This document shows positions 25,759 through 38,800 of a stretch of DNA of 64,000 bases, one piece after another. Within the stretch, counting starts at the first letter, position 1. Every line of letters begins with the position of its first letter. The stretch lies in contig JALJCS010000004.1 of NCBI GenBank assembly GCA_023055355.1, forward strand, positions 33,660,244-33,724,243. The letters run 5' to 3'. This stretch comes from Agelaius tricolor. Lineage: Eukaryota; Chordata; Aves; Passeriformes; Icteridae. The notes under the pieces were generated by a model that searched no databases, was not told the origin of the DNA, and saw only the letters and a list, made by a program, of their open reading frames with translations. The position numbers and the translations under genes were made by a program.

Positions 25759-25790
25759 GGGGGGATGGGGAATTGGGGGGGGGGGGGGGG
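25759..25790 (+). repeat. G-run with G-quadruplex potential
   Basis: Three guanine runs of 6, 4 and 16 bases are separated by two- and four-base spacers (AT and AATT). The 16-G run alone can supply several tetrad strands. Assembly and length accuracy in such a homopolymer are uncertain. Confidence 0.9.
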
Positions 25791-28700
25791 CATTGTAAAA
25801 TAAAAACACATTTTGCAGAGTGAGTTTTAAACACTGTATTCAATGTCTGGGAGTTTAGGACAGGAAAAGAAAAATACAGTACTGATCTGACAGATTCTGA
25901 GGCCATTCCTCCCCTGCTTCCTGTGGCCCCTCATTCCCAGCAGACAGATCCACACTCCTCCTGCCTCCGAGCAACCACAGAGACTTTGCTGTTCCCAATG
26001 CTGCTCAGGTCTAATACTTCAGGTCTCCAATACTTGACAATTCTCAAAGTGCTGCACATTGCAATATACTGCTCACTCCTGGGTTTCTGGTACTGTGCCC
26101 TGCCACAAAAACTTTAAAAATCTTTGACTTGTTAAAGCCTTTGGATTTTAAATTATTAAAATTCATATCTAATTTAAATCTTGTGAGGCACCCTAATTTT
26201 TGCAGTCTTTGTGTGATGTACCTATGTTTTGTCATCATTAATTAGACCCACACATGATTTTAGTGTAATTTGTGCCATCAACTAATGATAACATGAATGT
26301 AATTTACCCTATTGTTATGAGAAATGTACAGCACAATGTATTTCTTCTCTCCTCCTGAACCTCTCCTATATACTACCATATGGTTTCTGTACCAAGGGCA
26401 CTCTGCCATCTGGACTGTGGAGCCTAATGCCCTGAGGAAGACATTGACATAAACCAATTTATGTTAAGACCCAGACCTCAGACATATGATATTATTGTGC
26501 CATACGGCTGGCCCCCACAGATGAGGATGGATTGTCAGCTCCCCAACAGCTTTCCCAGTTCTTGGTGGTCCTGGTTCTTGGCTGTACCAGGCATGTCTGT
26601 GTGATCCCCTGGGACCAGTGTGGTCAGAGATACTGCCCACCCTGCCTCAAGGCTCCGGCCAAGGCCCCTCACCAGCGGGAAAAGCCCTGATTGCCCATCC
26701 TGAAGCCACACAGAGTTTTCTCATGGCACTGCTTCTGCTCAGCAGGAGTGATCTAAGCAGAGGTATCAAAATCATATCAGTGGCCAGCAACCCTTTTACA
26801 CCTTCTTTCTTTTTGTGAAGCCTCCCAGTTTAACCCCATAGATTCTCAGCCCTGGTTATTCTCCTGTCTACTCCTCCCCAGATTTTGATCCCCATCTGCC
26901 TCTCTTCCCTTTACGTGTGTGAAATACAACCTCTGTTCCAGTCAGGAGGAGAGATTGATGTAGAAGAGACCTTTTCACTGTAGATAAAGGTAGGACTTTT
27001 GTTTCCAGCCTATATTTGTCATTGATTATCATACAGATGCTGCCCTTCACCAGTACAGAGAAAACATCAACAACCTCTGGTGGCACCTTCAGCATGCCTC
27101 ATTTAACATCTCAGAGGGTGCTCTGAATCCCAACTCTCTGTTCAGGTTGCCAGCCCAGACTGTACAGGGGAAGCTCACAGCCCAGCATCACCACCATGCT
27201 AGCCAGCATGTCCCTGCACCTCACTGCCAGGAGACCACACTGAAGATTTCAATCACAAATATGTGTATGTTTTGGAAAAAAAATAGAAAAACTAATGGCT
27301 GATGACCTTAAAAACAAGCCACAAATATTTGCTTATTAGTCTTCACTGAACTTCACAATTTAGTCTTGCACCTTTTTATTATGTTTTTTCCCTCTGCTTG
27401 CTTCATTGCAAAGCATTGAACCAGGCTGCTTGGCAACTAATTCACAACTGTGGTTGCTAAGGAACCACTGAAGAAAGTAGATTAGTATCCAGTAACGTGT
27501 TTCATTGTCAGAGATGTTTATTTTGAATAAAGGCAATAACTGTACACAAAGGAGTTTATTGAACTTGGAGGAACAAGGAAATTATGCAGCATTACTTTTC
27601 CTTCCAATAGCTTTCTCTGCTGACACAAAGCTTCACACAAAGACTTGAGCATTTCCTCAGGGAACGGGATTTACTTATTCAAACTTGTGCACTCTATTGA
27701 GGTCAAATCGGAGGATGCTGGCTTGCAGGTTGCACTCCAGTTTCCCCAAGGACATGCAGGAGGAATATTTGTGTCCTTTGCACTTTTTCTCCAGGTATGC
27801 TCACCCGCCAACCACAGCACCAGCCCTCGGCCTTCTCAACACCTGACAACAGGCTGTGGACTGACAGCAGCCAAAATAGCACTGCTGCTGGCAGATTTTG
27901 TGGAGACAATTTCAGCTGCTGTCTGCCCCATGACAGAGCTTCCCCTGCCTGCACTGCCCTGCAGCCACACTGCCCAATGTTCTGTCCACCACAGGCTCAC
28001 AGGCTCTGCTGCCCTGCCGGTTACTTCCACGCAGTTCTGCTAGCTACAGCTGCCAGAGCCCCACTGGAACAAACCTCTTCCAAACACTTTGCCTTCCGTG
28101 AGCAGCAAATGCCTCATCAGCCATTTAACTACAACAAGGAGCCTGACTATGTTGTTTTTTTCCTTGAGACCCAGTTCTTCTTGCTGTTTTGCTCCAGCAA
28201 TTTCTCCTACGCCAGAGCCTTGTCTGTTGTTGAAATTTCTGACATTTCTTCAAACACTTTTTGGATATCAATAGATCAACAAGAAGGGATGAGCTATTCA
28301 AGGAATACAGCTAGGAATTTAGAGATAAAGAACAAAAATAAAGGCAAACAATATTAAGGACTACAGCAGTCCTGCTCAGAGCTCACAGGTAACACTGCCC
28401 CTGCCATCTTACTCAGTAAGGTGATCTGTGGTTCCCTAATACCAGCTGCTGATGTAAGCACAGATTTGCAGAATTTTGTGCACAGACTTCTGGAGATCCA
28501 TGGGCTGGTTCTAACAGCATTTAAGTCAAGTGATAAAAACAAACCCATCATCAGTAAGCATAAATTCCTCACTACATCTATCAGAAATTCAGGGATTTTC
28601 AGATCAAAAACAGATTGAAAGTCAGAAACCCAAAGTCTATATCCCTTAAAAAGTCAGGCAGATCTCCAGCCCAAGACATGAAGTGATCAAGAACTCCGCA

Positions 28701-29226
28701 ATCCATTAGTAAGCCATACAAATAAGTCATTTTACATTTTTCTTTGTTGTTTTTCTAAAGAAAAGCAAGACTTAGGATGACAAAAGGAGAAAAATTTCCA
28801 AGCACAAAATCTAGTGCTGATAACTATTATAAATTAATTATTGTATCATTATTAATTAATTATAATAACTATTATCAATTCAAATTTGAAAATTGCAAAA
28901 ATTTCCTGTGTGGGGCCAAGTTAAGTTCCACAAGCAGTTATAGTATGGCAGGTAGAGGTGCACAACAGCAAGTAAAACCACCACATTCTTTAGTGAGCAG
29001 AAAAACTGTTTGGGTTTCTTACATATTTATAGCCCCTTCTGCCTCCCCAGTGTAGTAACCTCAGTTACTCTATTCTTTCATGTTGTCAATATGCTATGGC
29101 CAGTTGTATTCATGCATGAAGACTGGCTGACTGCTACCAAACAGACTGCCATACAACTGACTTATGCCTGCCTTTTTCTCTGTGGCAGTAATTCAGATAT
29201 CTTTCTTCTCTCCAGTTATTGATATT

Positions 29227-29274
29227 AAAAAAAACCAAAACAAACAAACAACAAAAAAAAACCAAACAAAAAAC
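29227..29274. repeat. A-rich (AAAC)-type low-complexity tract
   Basis: Runs of A broken by single or double C (AAACAAACAAAC and similar). It could be an expanded poly-A remnant, but no retrogene is recognisable upstream. Confidence 0.85.
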
Positions 29275-30710
29275 CACTGGGACATATTTCATGTTAAGAT
29301 TTCTATAATCTCCTTCAAACTCAGTTTGAATTGGCTAGCAGGTAGCAAAGATACCAGGGCAGAGGGAACTGATACACAACTGGAGAGACTGACTGTTATC
29401 ACAGAAACCTCAGTTCCTTGGGAGAGCAGCTAAAATTGTAAATTAATATACAAGCATTACAGTTACTAAGAAAAAATACAGGTCTTGGAAGAAATGCAAT
29501 CCACAGTTGAAGCTTAAAGGAAAAATGATAAACCAAAGGTATTTTACTTTATTTAGTGCAATTCTAATAGAGGCACCACTGTAGGAATTCCTAGGAAAGG
29601 TTTGCTGTTCCACCTCTTCCAGGTATTTTGAATCAGCAGGAAAGAAGTCATTGTGGATTTAATGGAGAGAACTGTGCGCTTACATGTTTTGAAAACTGAT
29701 AAGAGACACATCATCTCACAGTGTTTTGTGGGCTTGGGTTCTAATTACTCTAGTGAACAATGTGTGATTCTTCCCACCAGCACAAGACTACAAGGTCAGT
29801 GTGGTACAGCTACTCAGGTACTAGCATGGGAATTAACTTCACAGCTATATAGCCATAAATAGAACTTCTGCAGTGTTCAAAGACCCCTCACAGATGACAT
29901 TCAGCAAATCATGGTGTCATCAATCTCTCTTCTCCATTCCATTCTTTGCCCCAGGAGATCTCTAATTGGGGATGTCTGTGTTAAACTACCTTATGTTACA
30001 GTGTCTGGAGGCTGATGTAACTTTTTCAACATACTGAAAATCCAGCTGATAACCAGTCCTAGGTTTTCTTAATTTACCATTGATTAATGAGCAATCCAGC
30101 TGTTTCAAAATTTTCCCAATAGAGGGATTTGTTAGGTCAAGGAGAGGTGAAAAAACCTAAGTTAAAATGCTTTGTACAAGCTTCTACAAAACAAGTGTTA
30201 TAAACACTAAATTTTCCATGTCAAATTTGTTAAACAATGACTGGTGTTATATTCCCATGGAAATTTTCTTGTAAAAGGAGAGAGCTGTAATTCTCTTCTC
30301 TGTTTTCAAAGTATGATCTCACTGTCCAGATCTAGTTAAGGACAGAAGCAGCCTGAAATTGTAATGACGAGAACAGGAAGGGCATCTGTGTCCTCTTTTC
30401 ACTAGTCCATGAAAGACTTTTCACACAAATCAACACAATAACCTGGTGTGATCATCCAAAGCAAAACTCTAACCACTGTCATGCAGCAGGATGTTCAAGA
30501 AGACATTCAAAAAAAGAATGAAATAAAATGTTTGGCTCATATCACATAACACTCTACAGTTATTCCTTTGGTTTTGTTGGAACACTTCAGAAATTTTAAG
30601 CAGTATTTCAATGAAACCATGATAATTTATACCAATGGTAAAAAACATTATATATGAAAAAAAAAAATTTGTTTTAAAATTATGTAAGATAATATTCTCA
30701 GTTAATGACA

Positions 30711-30857
30711 CTGAGATTAGCTCAGTTGGTCACACCATGTTGCTAAAAACACCAAGGTCATGGGTTTAATCCCTGCACAGGCCATTCACTTAACAGCTGG
30801 ACTTGATGATCCTTGTGGGTCCCTTCCAACCCAGAATTCTCTGTGAGTCTGTGAATT
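30711..30857 (+). mobile_element. tRNA-Ile/CR1 composite SINE (TguSINE1-like)
   Basis: The first about 73 bases look like a tRNA-Ile gene. The A box TTAGCTCAGTTGG is intact, then GCTAAAAACACCAAGGTCA (anticodon and variable region), a B box degraded to GGGTTTAATCCC, and a closing GGCCA. The anticodon triplet AAT of tRNA-Ile reads AAA. The body then passes into a CR1-type 3' end (GACTTGATGATCCTTGTGGG, CCCTTCCAACCCAGAATTCT) and a CTGTGAGTCTGTGA terminal repeat. This head-tail fusion matches the passerine TguSINE1 family. The CR1-like tail is what lets CR1 reverse transcriptase mobilise it. It is a SINE, not a functional tRNA gene. Confidence 0.9.
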
Positions 30858-33800
30858 GTGTCTACAAAATCAATAAAAAAACCCAAACTGACGAACCAAA
30901 AAATTCTCAAATAAATAAATTTTTAAAAATACTGTGGAGTCAAAACTAGTTTGAAACACACTGAATTTCAAATGTATCAGAAGGTTTCAAAAAAAATCTC
31001 CAGTAGATCAGAGTATACCTACTCACATATTCTAAAAGTTTGAAAGTTGTTCTTAGGAGATTTCTGGCTGACTTTAATTGGTTTATTTAGAAGTTTTTCC
31101 GGAGAATTTTAAAAAGTCTCTGGTCTTAAATCTCATTTCTACTTCCTAACAGAATTATTTCCTGTACTTCACCCCTCAGATGAGCATAAAGAAAGAAGAT
31201 CTTGGTCAAGTACCAGGTGCTTACACATGTCAGTCCTGATGGGGCATGAATTGCTTCCACAGTTTCTCACTCTGCAGAGCAGTGCTCAATACTTTTCTAT
31301 ACACATTGACTATGATGTCAACATGACATCAGTAATGTCAAGATCAAGATAACAGAGAAGGAAAGGAATATTGTTACAAAATTGAAAAAAGAAGGATCAG
31401 CCTTCAGACATTTAGGAATAATGATCTGGAAAGTGAGGGTAGCTGAGACCAAAAAATGGGGGTAGGGACAAAACAGAAGAATAGTGCATGAAAGGATAAG
31501 GAGTTTCCATTTTCAGTTTAGGCAGGAAATTATTAAAGAGGAGCCATTACAATGCCTAAACATCCTTTTCTTTTGCTGTGTCTCTGAGGCACTTTGGCTT
31601 CTGTCTCTAGATAAGTCTGAACTGGTTATCATTCAGAGCAGATGTCAGTGACAAAACATTTGCACTCAAGTACAGTTAATTCAGACCCTGGGCCCCAAAT
31701 GGCTCTTCTGTAAGTAAACCTGCTTAGATTTCTCTCTACAAAATGATGAGTGTGAGGATAAGTAATTTTGCAAAACAAATCATTCCATCAAAGCAATAGC
31801 CCTTGAACTATACGTTATCCTTCTGCCAGCTTTCTTCTGGAATTACAGAAAAGGAGTATATTTAGCTGAGTGTAAAAATAATTTTAAAATACAAGGTGCA
31901 ATATGTCAATGTGGATGCCCATTTTGGACCAGGGTAATGCTGCTGAAAGCAGTAGAGGGCTTCAAAAAATGTACTCTAGTGGAAGGGGAATTCAATTAGG
32001 CATGAAAATTAAGTATTTCTTTGAATAAATAAGTTAGTGTTCCTGCTGAGAATCAACCTGCAACAAGTCCTGACAGAAGGCAAGCCGTTACTTTTGGCCG
32101 TTGCTATTGGCAGGGCCTTAGAACACACATTGAAAGACATAGGTGAAATTTGGTACACTGCATATCAAAATTAGCAATTGAAGGATACAATATCCTATGT
32201 AGTGTCTCAAAGATATCTAATTTTCTTCTAGTGTGTGAAAAATTAAAATAATTGGCTGTGAAGACAAAGCAGCTTGTAAGAGTCTCAGTTTTTCAGAACT
32301 ACTCTAAGCATCCTGCCCCACTTTGTGCAACAACACAGACTGTAGAATGTCATTAAAGGGCTGTTTTGTTAAAGTGTCTCCTACTTGGGTTGGAGTATTG
32401 TTGTCTCAAAAGATATCCAGCCTTGATTTGAAAACATGAAATACCAAATCCACAACACCCCTAAGTGCATTGTTTACTGGATAATTATAGTTATGTCTAA
32501 TCTTGCCTGAGCCTCTCTTATTGCTAAATTAAAGTCCTCTGCAATCACAAATACTGTCTTGATCTTGTGGGCTCAGTGTCACTGTAGCAGCAAGTTGCAC
32601 AGGCAACTGCTGGCTGTACTGCCCAACCTTGCTGAATGCAAGGGAGATATGGTCAGCAATGCAGAGTGACCCCTGAGTGTACTGGTTTTACTGAGCCCTC
32701 ACAATCTGCTCCTGGGCTGGAGATGCCACTTTCTGCCCCCATCCAAGGGGTAGAAGAACAAGGATGCTGCAGCAGCTAAACTTGTCTGCCTGCATGTGGA
32801 TGATGGAGGACAGTGAGTCTGACAATGATCCATGGACCAAGTGAGCAGTGCTCACAGGCCACAGGAGATGGTTAGGTTTTCTCTTCATTCGTTCAGTTAG
32901 TTTTTTAAAAGATTAGACAGAACACTTTCCAAATACCCTAACTAATGCCATAGACAAGGTCTATTGATCCCCTCTTCCTACTGGTTGTAATTCTGATCAC
33001 ACATTCAATGAACCAGCTCCCTTCCATACACTCTCACACTCTAAATTCATGCTCTGTTGAATATCCGCCACAACCCTTGAGCCTGTCAGAGTCAATGCCC
33101 TGAAAAATACAATCTCAGGACTTTGTCCTATGAGTAGGGTGTACATCCCTTGTTCTTTGATGGGTGATGTTGTATTTGGGTGTTAAAGGGGGAACAAAAC
33201 CAAGCATGTATAGAACTGTTTGCCAGCACTAGGATGTAGCCTTTACTATGGGGAATACTTTAATTTACTCAAGACTTGCATCAAATTACTGTTAAATGAC
33301 TGCTGAAAAGCTTCATAGCTTCGTACATATCTTCATAAGATTAGAACTCACCAGGCTCACTAGAGTGAACAAAGCTATTCCAAAATATCCTGTCAAAATT
33401 ATAACCAAGAAGGCTTCAAACTCCATTCTCAGGTATTGAGACAAAGTTCACCAGTCCAGAAAGTAGGGCATGGACATGGGAAAGTGGAGATTATGTAATG
33501 AAAAATTATATATTTCTTTAGCACTGAAAGAAAAGTGTTGAAAGAAAACAAGAGGTTTCCCAAAAATCCAGAATGTTCCAAAAGTGAAAATATGGTAAAA
33601 AATCAAAACCAAATAGATTTTGACTTTTAAAATGTGTGTCCACTGCTTTGTGGGCAGAATGGCGTGGGTACCCCTCACTCCTTGTTTGCAACCACAACAG
33701 CTTTCTGAGCTGAAAAAATGAATTAATAATTCCTCATATATTTTATGTTTCTATTTAAATTTTTTCAGGACATTTTCCTACAAAGTACAGGTTTCTTTTC

Positions 33801-35641
33801 AGCATTTCAGTGTATTTGAGACCATTTTCTTGGTGTTGCTTCCATTCCTTAGGATATTCTTTGTCATACCAGTTCTTCTAAGGGCAAAGTGATCAGAAAT
33901 GCCCATGGTTTCCAAAAATGGATTTGCTGGAGATTTATGTCACATACTAATAAGTGATTAGTAATAATCACATATTAGTGATTATAATTTTATAATAATA
34001 ATAATTTTCTGGCCTGTTCCTTACAAATGCTTTTTTATGCTCCTTTGGCCACATCCAATTATTGGGTTGACATTTTCAGGGCTTCTTATCATGGAGGTGT
34101 ATATGTATAAAATATATATTAGTACATAAATTAAGCCCTCTTCCTCCATGTGTCCTACACACATCTTTTGTACTTAACATACTGAATGTTATGTGTCAGT
34201 TTATATTTCAATATCATGACATCAGTCTTTGAGATCACTCTCCAGAGTCATATCAAAATGTTGCATCCTTTAAAACATGATAATAACAATTTGTTATAAA
34301 ATCATCAATATGCACTTAGCTGCCTTTACTGCAGAGTCAGCCCTCTCCCTGATTTTCCTGTCTTGAAGAAAAAAAAAAATTAGTTGGCTACTCCATTGGT
34401 TATAAAATATGCTTTGTCCCTTATTACTTCTGACCAGTAGAAATTTTTTGTAGCATTTATAGCATTTTATATAGTTCCCAAAGTTTTTAAGGAGGATTCT
34501 GATTCAAAGCAGTGTGCCCTAATTGATCAACCTGACTTTCCTCAATTTTATAAAATCCAAGAGTCGAATGAGGTCAAGGAGCATCAAAATTTCCTTGAAG
34601 GAGTCAGTCAACTCCAAAGAGAACAATCTTCCATCTACTGTGAGAACAACCTTAACATGACCCCACAGGCAGCCAGCAAAAGCATACTGTTTGAGCAGTA
34701 AGGACTAGGGAACTTCTTCCAACCAACATGAAGGTGTATAATGTGCTACTGGCAAATACTGCTGGAGTTTCTAGAGGACTGTACCATCTCCTCAGCAATG
34801 AGAAAGCAACAAAGATAACCAATAAGCCAGATCAGAGAACTGCAGCAAGTGAAAAGAGATGTCCCTCTTTGTGAAATGTGTTGTAAGATAATCCCTTTGC
34901 AACTGTGAGGCTGATTACAGATCCCAGAAGAGGACATGGGAAAAGTTAGAAGAAACAAGGAGTGCCAGCTGGAAAAGAATCCACATCTGTACCACTGCAT
35001 AGGCCACCAGACCTCCCATGGATATCATAAAAAGTTATAATGCTTTGAAATCTGAATTTCATCTTCAAGGACTGAATTTCCACTTGGCCTCATAAAATCT
35101 GTAGGATCTTCCCAAACTCCCTCAGGCCAGTTTTCATCTAAGGAAGAGCTTCTAACCTTTGCTTTCTGACACCTAGCTCTGTGTCACTGGGCTAAGAAAG
35201 CAGACATCTTCTGGATAGCCAAATCACCCACAGAAACAGATGTATACCAGCATATCATATGTATGTCAGTATATCAGCAAATGTTCCAGCACGTGGTACA
35301 TATTCCATCAGCAGAGCTAGGCTGATGGTACATATGTGCCACTACATCTCACTTCTATCGTAAGGATGTGTTATTAGCTGTATTTGAAAGCAAATGTAAA
35401 ATTTGTAAATAAGTGAAAGGATTTTATTCTCATTTCATGTCGATACAATGAGTTTTAAAACAGCTTTGGTGGGTAGGTCTAACAAAAATTTACAGTACCT
35501 AGAAATAAGTTAAATACAGATTATGATTAAGAGTTGTATGAAAATCATAGAGTAAAGAGATAAAAATCATTCAGGTGGGGAAATGAGCTACAAATGAGCA
35601 TTTCTTTTATTTATGTTTCACTATATGTCATAAACTGGGGG
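30858..35641. other. Unique AT-rich non-coding sequence
   Basis: No gene or named repeat is recognised. TAA-rich sequence at about 33950-34010 is the only low-complexity patch of note. Open frames are short and unrecognised (for example 32688-32888 and 34746-35000, both minus). Confidence 0.55.
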
Positions 35642-35833
35642 GAAAACAACAAAAAACCCCACCATAACAAACAAAACAAAACCAACCAAACAAAAAAAAC
35701 CAAAAACCAAATAACCTCCAAAAAACCCACCAAAACCAAAAACAAACAAACAAAACAAAAACAAAACAAAAAAAAAACAAACAAAAAAACAAAAAAACCA
35801 CAACAAAACAAAACCCCCTCCAAACAACTCAAA
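35642..35833. repeat. A/C-rich low-complexity tract
   Basis: About 190 bases made almost only of A and C on the plus strand (AAACAAAACC-type words, no long exact period). The plus strand is nearly guanine- and thymine-free. Frames across it (35594-35878 + and 35611-35866 -) translate to Lys/Asn/Gln or Phe/Val/Cys runs and are artefacts of composition. Confidence 0.93.
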
Positions 35834-38800
35834 TCTCTGAATGTTAACTTTGCATTCCTGACTCATTTCTTCTGGTAGTGAAAGTCAGTGGAGTACTGTT
35901 GACTTATAAGGGCCAAGGATCTGTTCTCCCCTTTTTTTTAAGTGGTGGAGTCCACCACCAATGCTGCATTTCAGAATGTTTTCAAGATCCTGACACTGAC
36001 AGATGAAACAAAAGTATTCAGTAAACAGAAACAAAGGGAGGAATGCTCATGAAGTATTTCTCTGTAATTTATATTGGTTTTAATTAAATGAACAGAAATA
36101 GGAGACAAGTTTTCCACCTTTCAGCTCCATGACTGGAAAAAACATCATCACTTGAGAAGAATGAAAGATGTAAATGCGAATATTATAAAACCACCAAGAT
36201 GAAAAAAATACAGATATCCTTTAGAAGAGAGATTAGGAGTCTTTAAAACAGCATTGTAAATTCCAGTTTACAGCTTGCTCAAAGTGACCCCACTAAAACC
36301 AGTGACAGAATCTCCCTCTGATGCATACAAATCCTGACCTGCTCCAAACTTAATCCCTGCACAAGATACACAAGAACTTGCATTATTATACATAGGACTT
36401 AGCCATGAAAGGCGTTTCAAGTTCCCTACACTGCAAATGCTTGCATATTGAATAAACAATGGTCTGCATATCCCAGTAAAAGTGCACTGTCCACAGATAC
36501 TGCTGTATTTATTTCTGACCTACCCACCAAGGCAGATTTTCTCATGAGTCATGTAGAAAATCCATGGTGCCAAATGATGGGATAAACCTGTGCCTAAGCA
36601 GGAGGTGCTGTTGGCACAACCCAGCAGGAAACAGCAGGGTCAAGGTTGCTCCCCCAGGATTTTGCAAGGAATTCTGAGGATTTTTTCAGGACATTGGAAG
36701 GTTTACACATGTTTCTATGCTTTTTTATCCTGTGAAGATAAAACAGATAAAATGTGAGTGTAGGGTTTTTGGTTGGTTTGGTTTTTTGTTTTGTTTTAGT
36801 TTTTGGGGACTTTTTTTTTGCCTAAAAGCCATTCTAAATGGTCAGAGTAATTTGGGGAAAAGATCTGATGGCTCAGAAATATGGAAATTATTTTCTGATA
36901 CTAAATATGCACATACTAGTAATTATAAGTCCACAATGTACAACTTCTTTTATTTGAGTGTTAAATATCCCAGTTTTTCTATGGCAACTCAAGAAATTGC
37001 TGCCATATCAAATGTACTTCTAAATTGATTTAGCTTTGGGTAATAAAACAAAACTGCTGATGCACCATAATTTCCAGAAGGACTGAGGACACAGATGGCA
37101 GAAGAAAATGGAGCTGTCGGAAACTATGAGCACTCCTATAGACTGTCATGTTATGTATCCTGATGCTTTTACCCCAGCACTGTTTTTCGACAAATGTGCA
37201 GTGCCACACAGCTATTGACATTCAAAACAGAAGAGTGTGGCTGGCCTTCTAGATACACAAGGGGTTTGGAAGCCACAGAAGAAACTGTAAAAATCTATTT
37301 TTAAAGTATTATTCAAGATTAACACGACTGATTTATAAAAACTGTCTTCTGCAGTCAAGGACAGTAGTGATAAATACCATGACATCTGCTCTATAATACT
37401 TCAAAAGTCAAAGTCCTCAAATTTCAGAGTTTGGGCCTACAGCCAAGAAATGTACTTGGCAATGGATTCATATCAGGTCCTTTATCCCCTTTTTACAAAG
37501 TGAGAAATTTAACCTAGTTATGATTTTCCTTGCAGAAATTACACCCCTAAGAAACTAAAAATGTGGAAGTACTCTTTCAATCATTTGCTCAAAACTGCAT
37601 ATATTTTCAACAGCATCATTGTCAGAAACTAGGCTTCTGTCACAGCCTTGCTCTTTAGTAAAAAACACCATCTAACTTCAGATACTCTTAAAACACTTTA
37701 AGGTAATAAAGAAAACAGCCAACTAAAAAGCAGTAATTTAGAGTAGGTTATTTTCATACAATCTGAAGTTAGCCAACTAAAGGACACAACCCAGAGGACA
37801 CAACTCCATATCCTCCTTCTAACCCTTCAGTGACTTTCTCTGGAATCTGATTGCTCATAACAACTCCTCATGTCTACCTTGTTCTCACCACCAGGAGTAA
37901 GCCCAACTCAGTGACTTTCAAGAGATTTGAAGACATGTACAGACAGAAGAGACCTTCAAGTAGAGCAAGTGAGCAAAGTAGAGATTTCACTTGGAAGATA
38001 ATGAAGAAAAAAAGCAACAAGAAAGTGAGAGTAGTGCAAAAACGAAGAAAATAGTCAAGTAACTTGAAATAATGTTCTGGAATTATACATATATATCTTG
38101 GTCCAACATATATTTTGTTTATTCAAAAGCTGGAATTTTTTCTCTTGGTTAAAAAAAATCAGAGGATATGGATGAGATTAAGCACTAGGTCAGTTCCAGC
38201 AATAAGTGCAAAATAGAGTGAAAGACAGTTGCAGAATTTGGAGTTACATGTGCAAGAACTTAAGTCACCATATTTTGATTGGTCAAAATATGTTCTACCC
38301 TATTTCTAAACAGAAGTGTACCTCTACTTACATGCTAGACTACTTTATAGAATCCTTTTTTTCAACGAAGCAAATTATTAATTTATGGACACTATCATTG
38401 TATGGAAGCATTTGGTATAGGAAATAATTTCCTTAGCTGCATGTGTCCTGGTCCAATCTTTATGTGTTTATTCTGCAGTGTAAAGAGGAAAAAAACATGT
38501 ATTTGAACTTAAAAAATTTTATTTAAGGACAGAAGAAACACCCGTAATGTAGTTTCATTTCAGAGCATCTCATTAACTGAATCCACCCCTCTTCATAGAA
38601 ATATTAATTCTTATGAGCAATGAAAGTTTCCTAAATACTGTGAATTACTTACTCCCACTATATTTCTTTCTATCTGACATCTATTTATTGAGGAAGCAAG
38701 GTAGGTAAATAAGGACATAGAAGCCTGACCAGGTTTTCAAAAGCTTTTTCAAAGTGTGGATAATGTTGGTATTTCAGACTTGCTCCTAGCTGTTTTAAAA

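Larger units (their letters stand above)
24484..30710. other. Unique non-coding sequence
   Basis: No gene is supported. The longest open frame of the window (27797-28357 +, 186 codons) and an overlapping frame (27645-28043 +) lie here. Neither shows a domain, and both include Ser/Ala/Pro-rich text typical of random frames in GC-richer DNA. The interval 26490-26710 is locally GC-richer with no identifiable origin. A G-run (25759-25790) and an A-rich tract (29227-29274) are listed separately. Confidence 0.5.

Noticed and set aside
27797..28357. Longest open frame in the window (186 codons, +) and the overlapping frame 27645-28043
   Set aside because: No domain, no clear signal or motif, low-complexity Ser/Ala/Pro text and no supporting splice context; consistent with a chance frame in GC-richer sequence.
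30711..30783. tRNA-Ile gene
   Set aside because: Altered anticodon, decayed B box and a fused CR1-type tail show that it is a SINE.
35594..35878. Lys/Asn/Gln-rich frame and the opposite-strand Phe/Val frames
   Set aside because: Composition artefacts of the A/C-rich tract.
37485..37520. Possible MIR-like fragment (CCCCTTTTTACAAAGTGAGA)
   Set aside because: A single short block without the MIR core.
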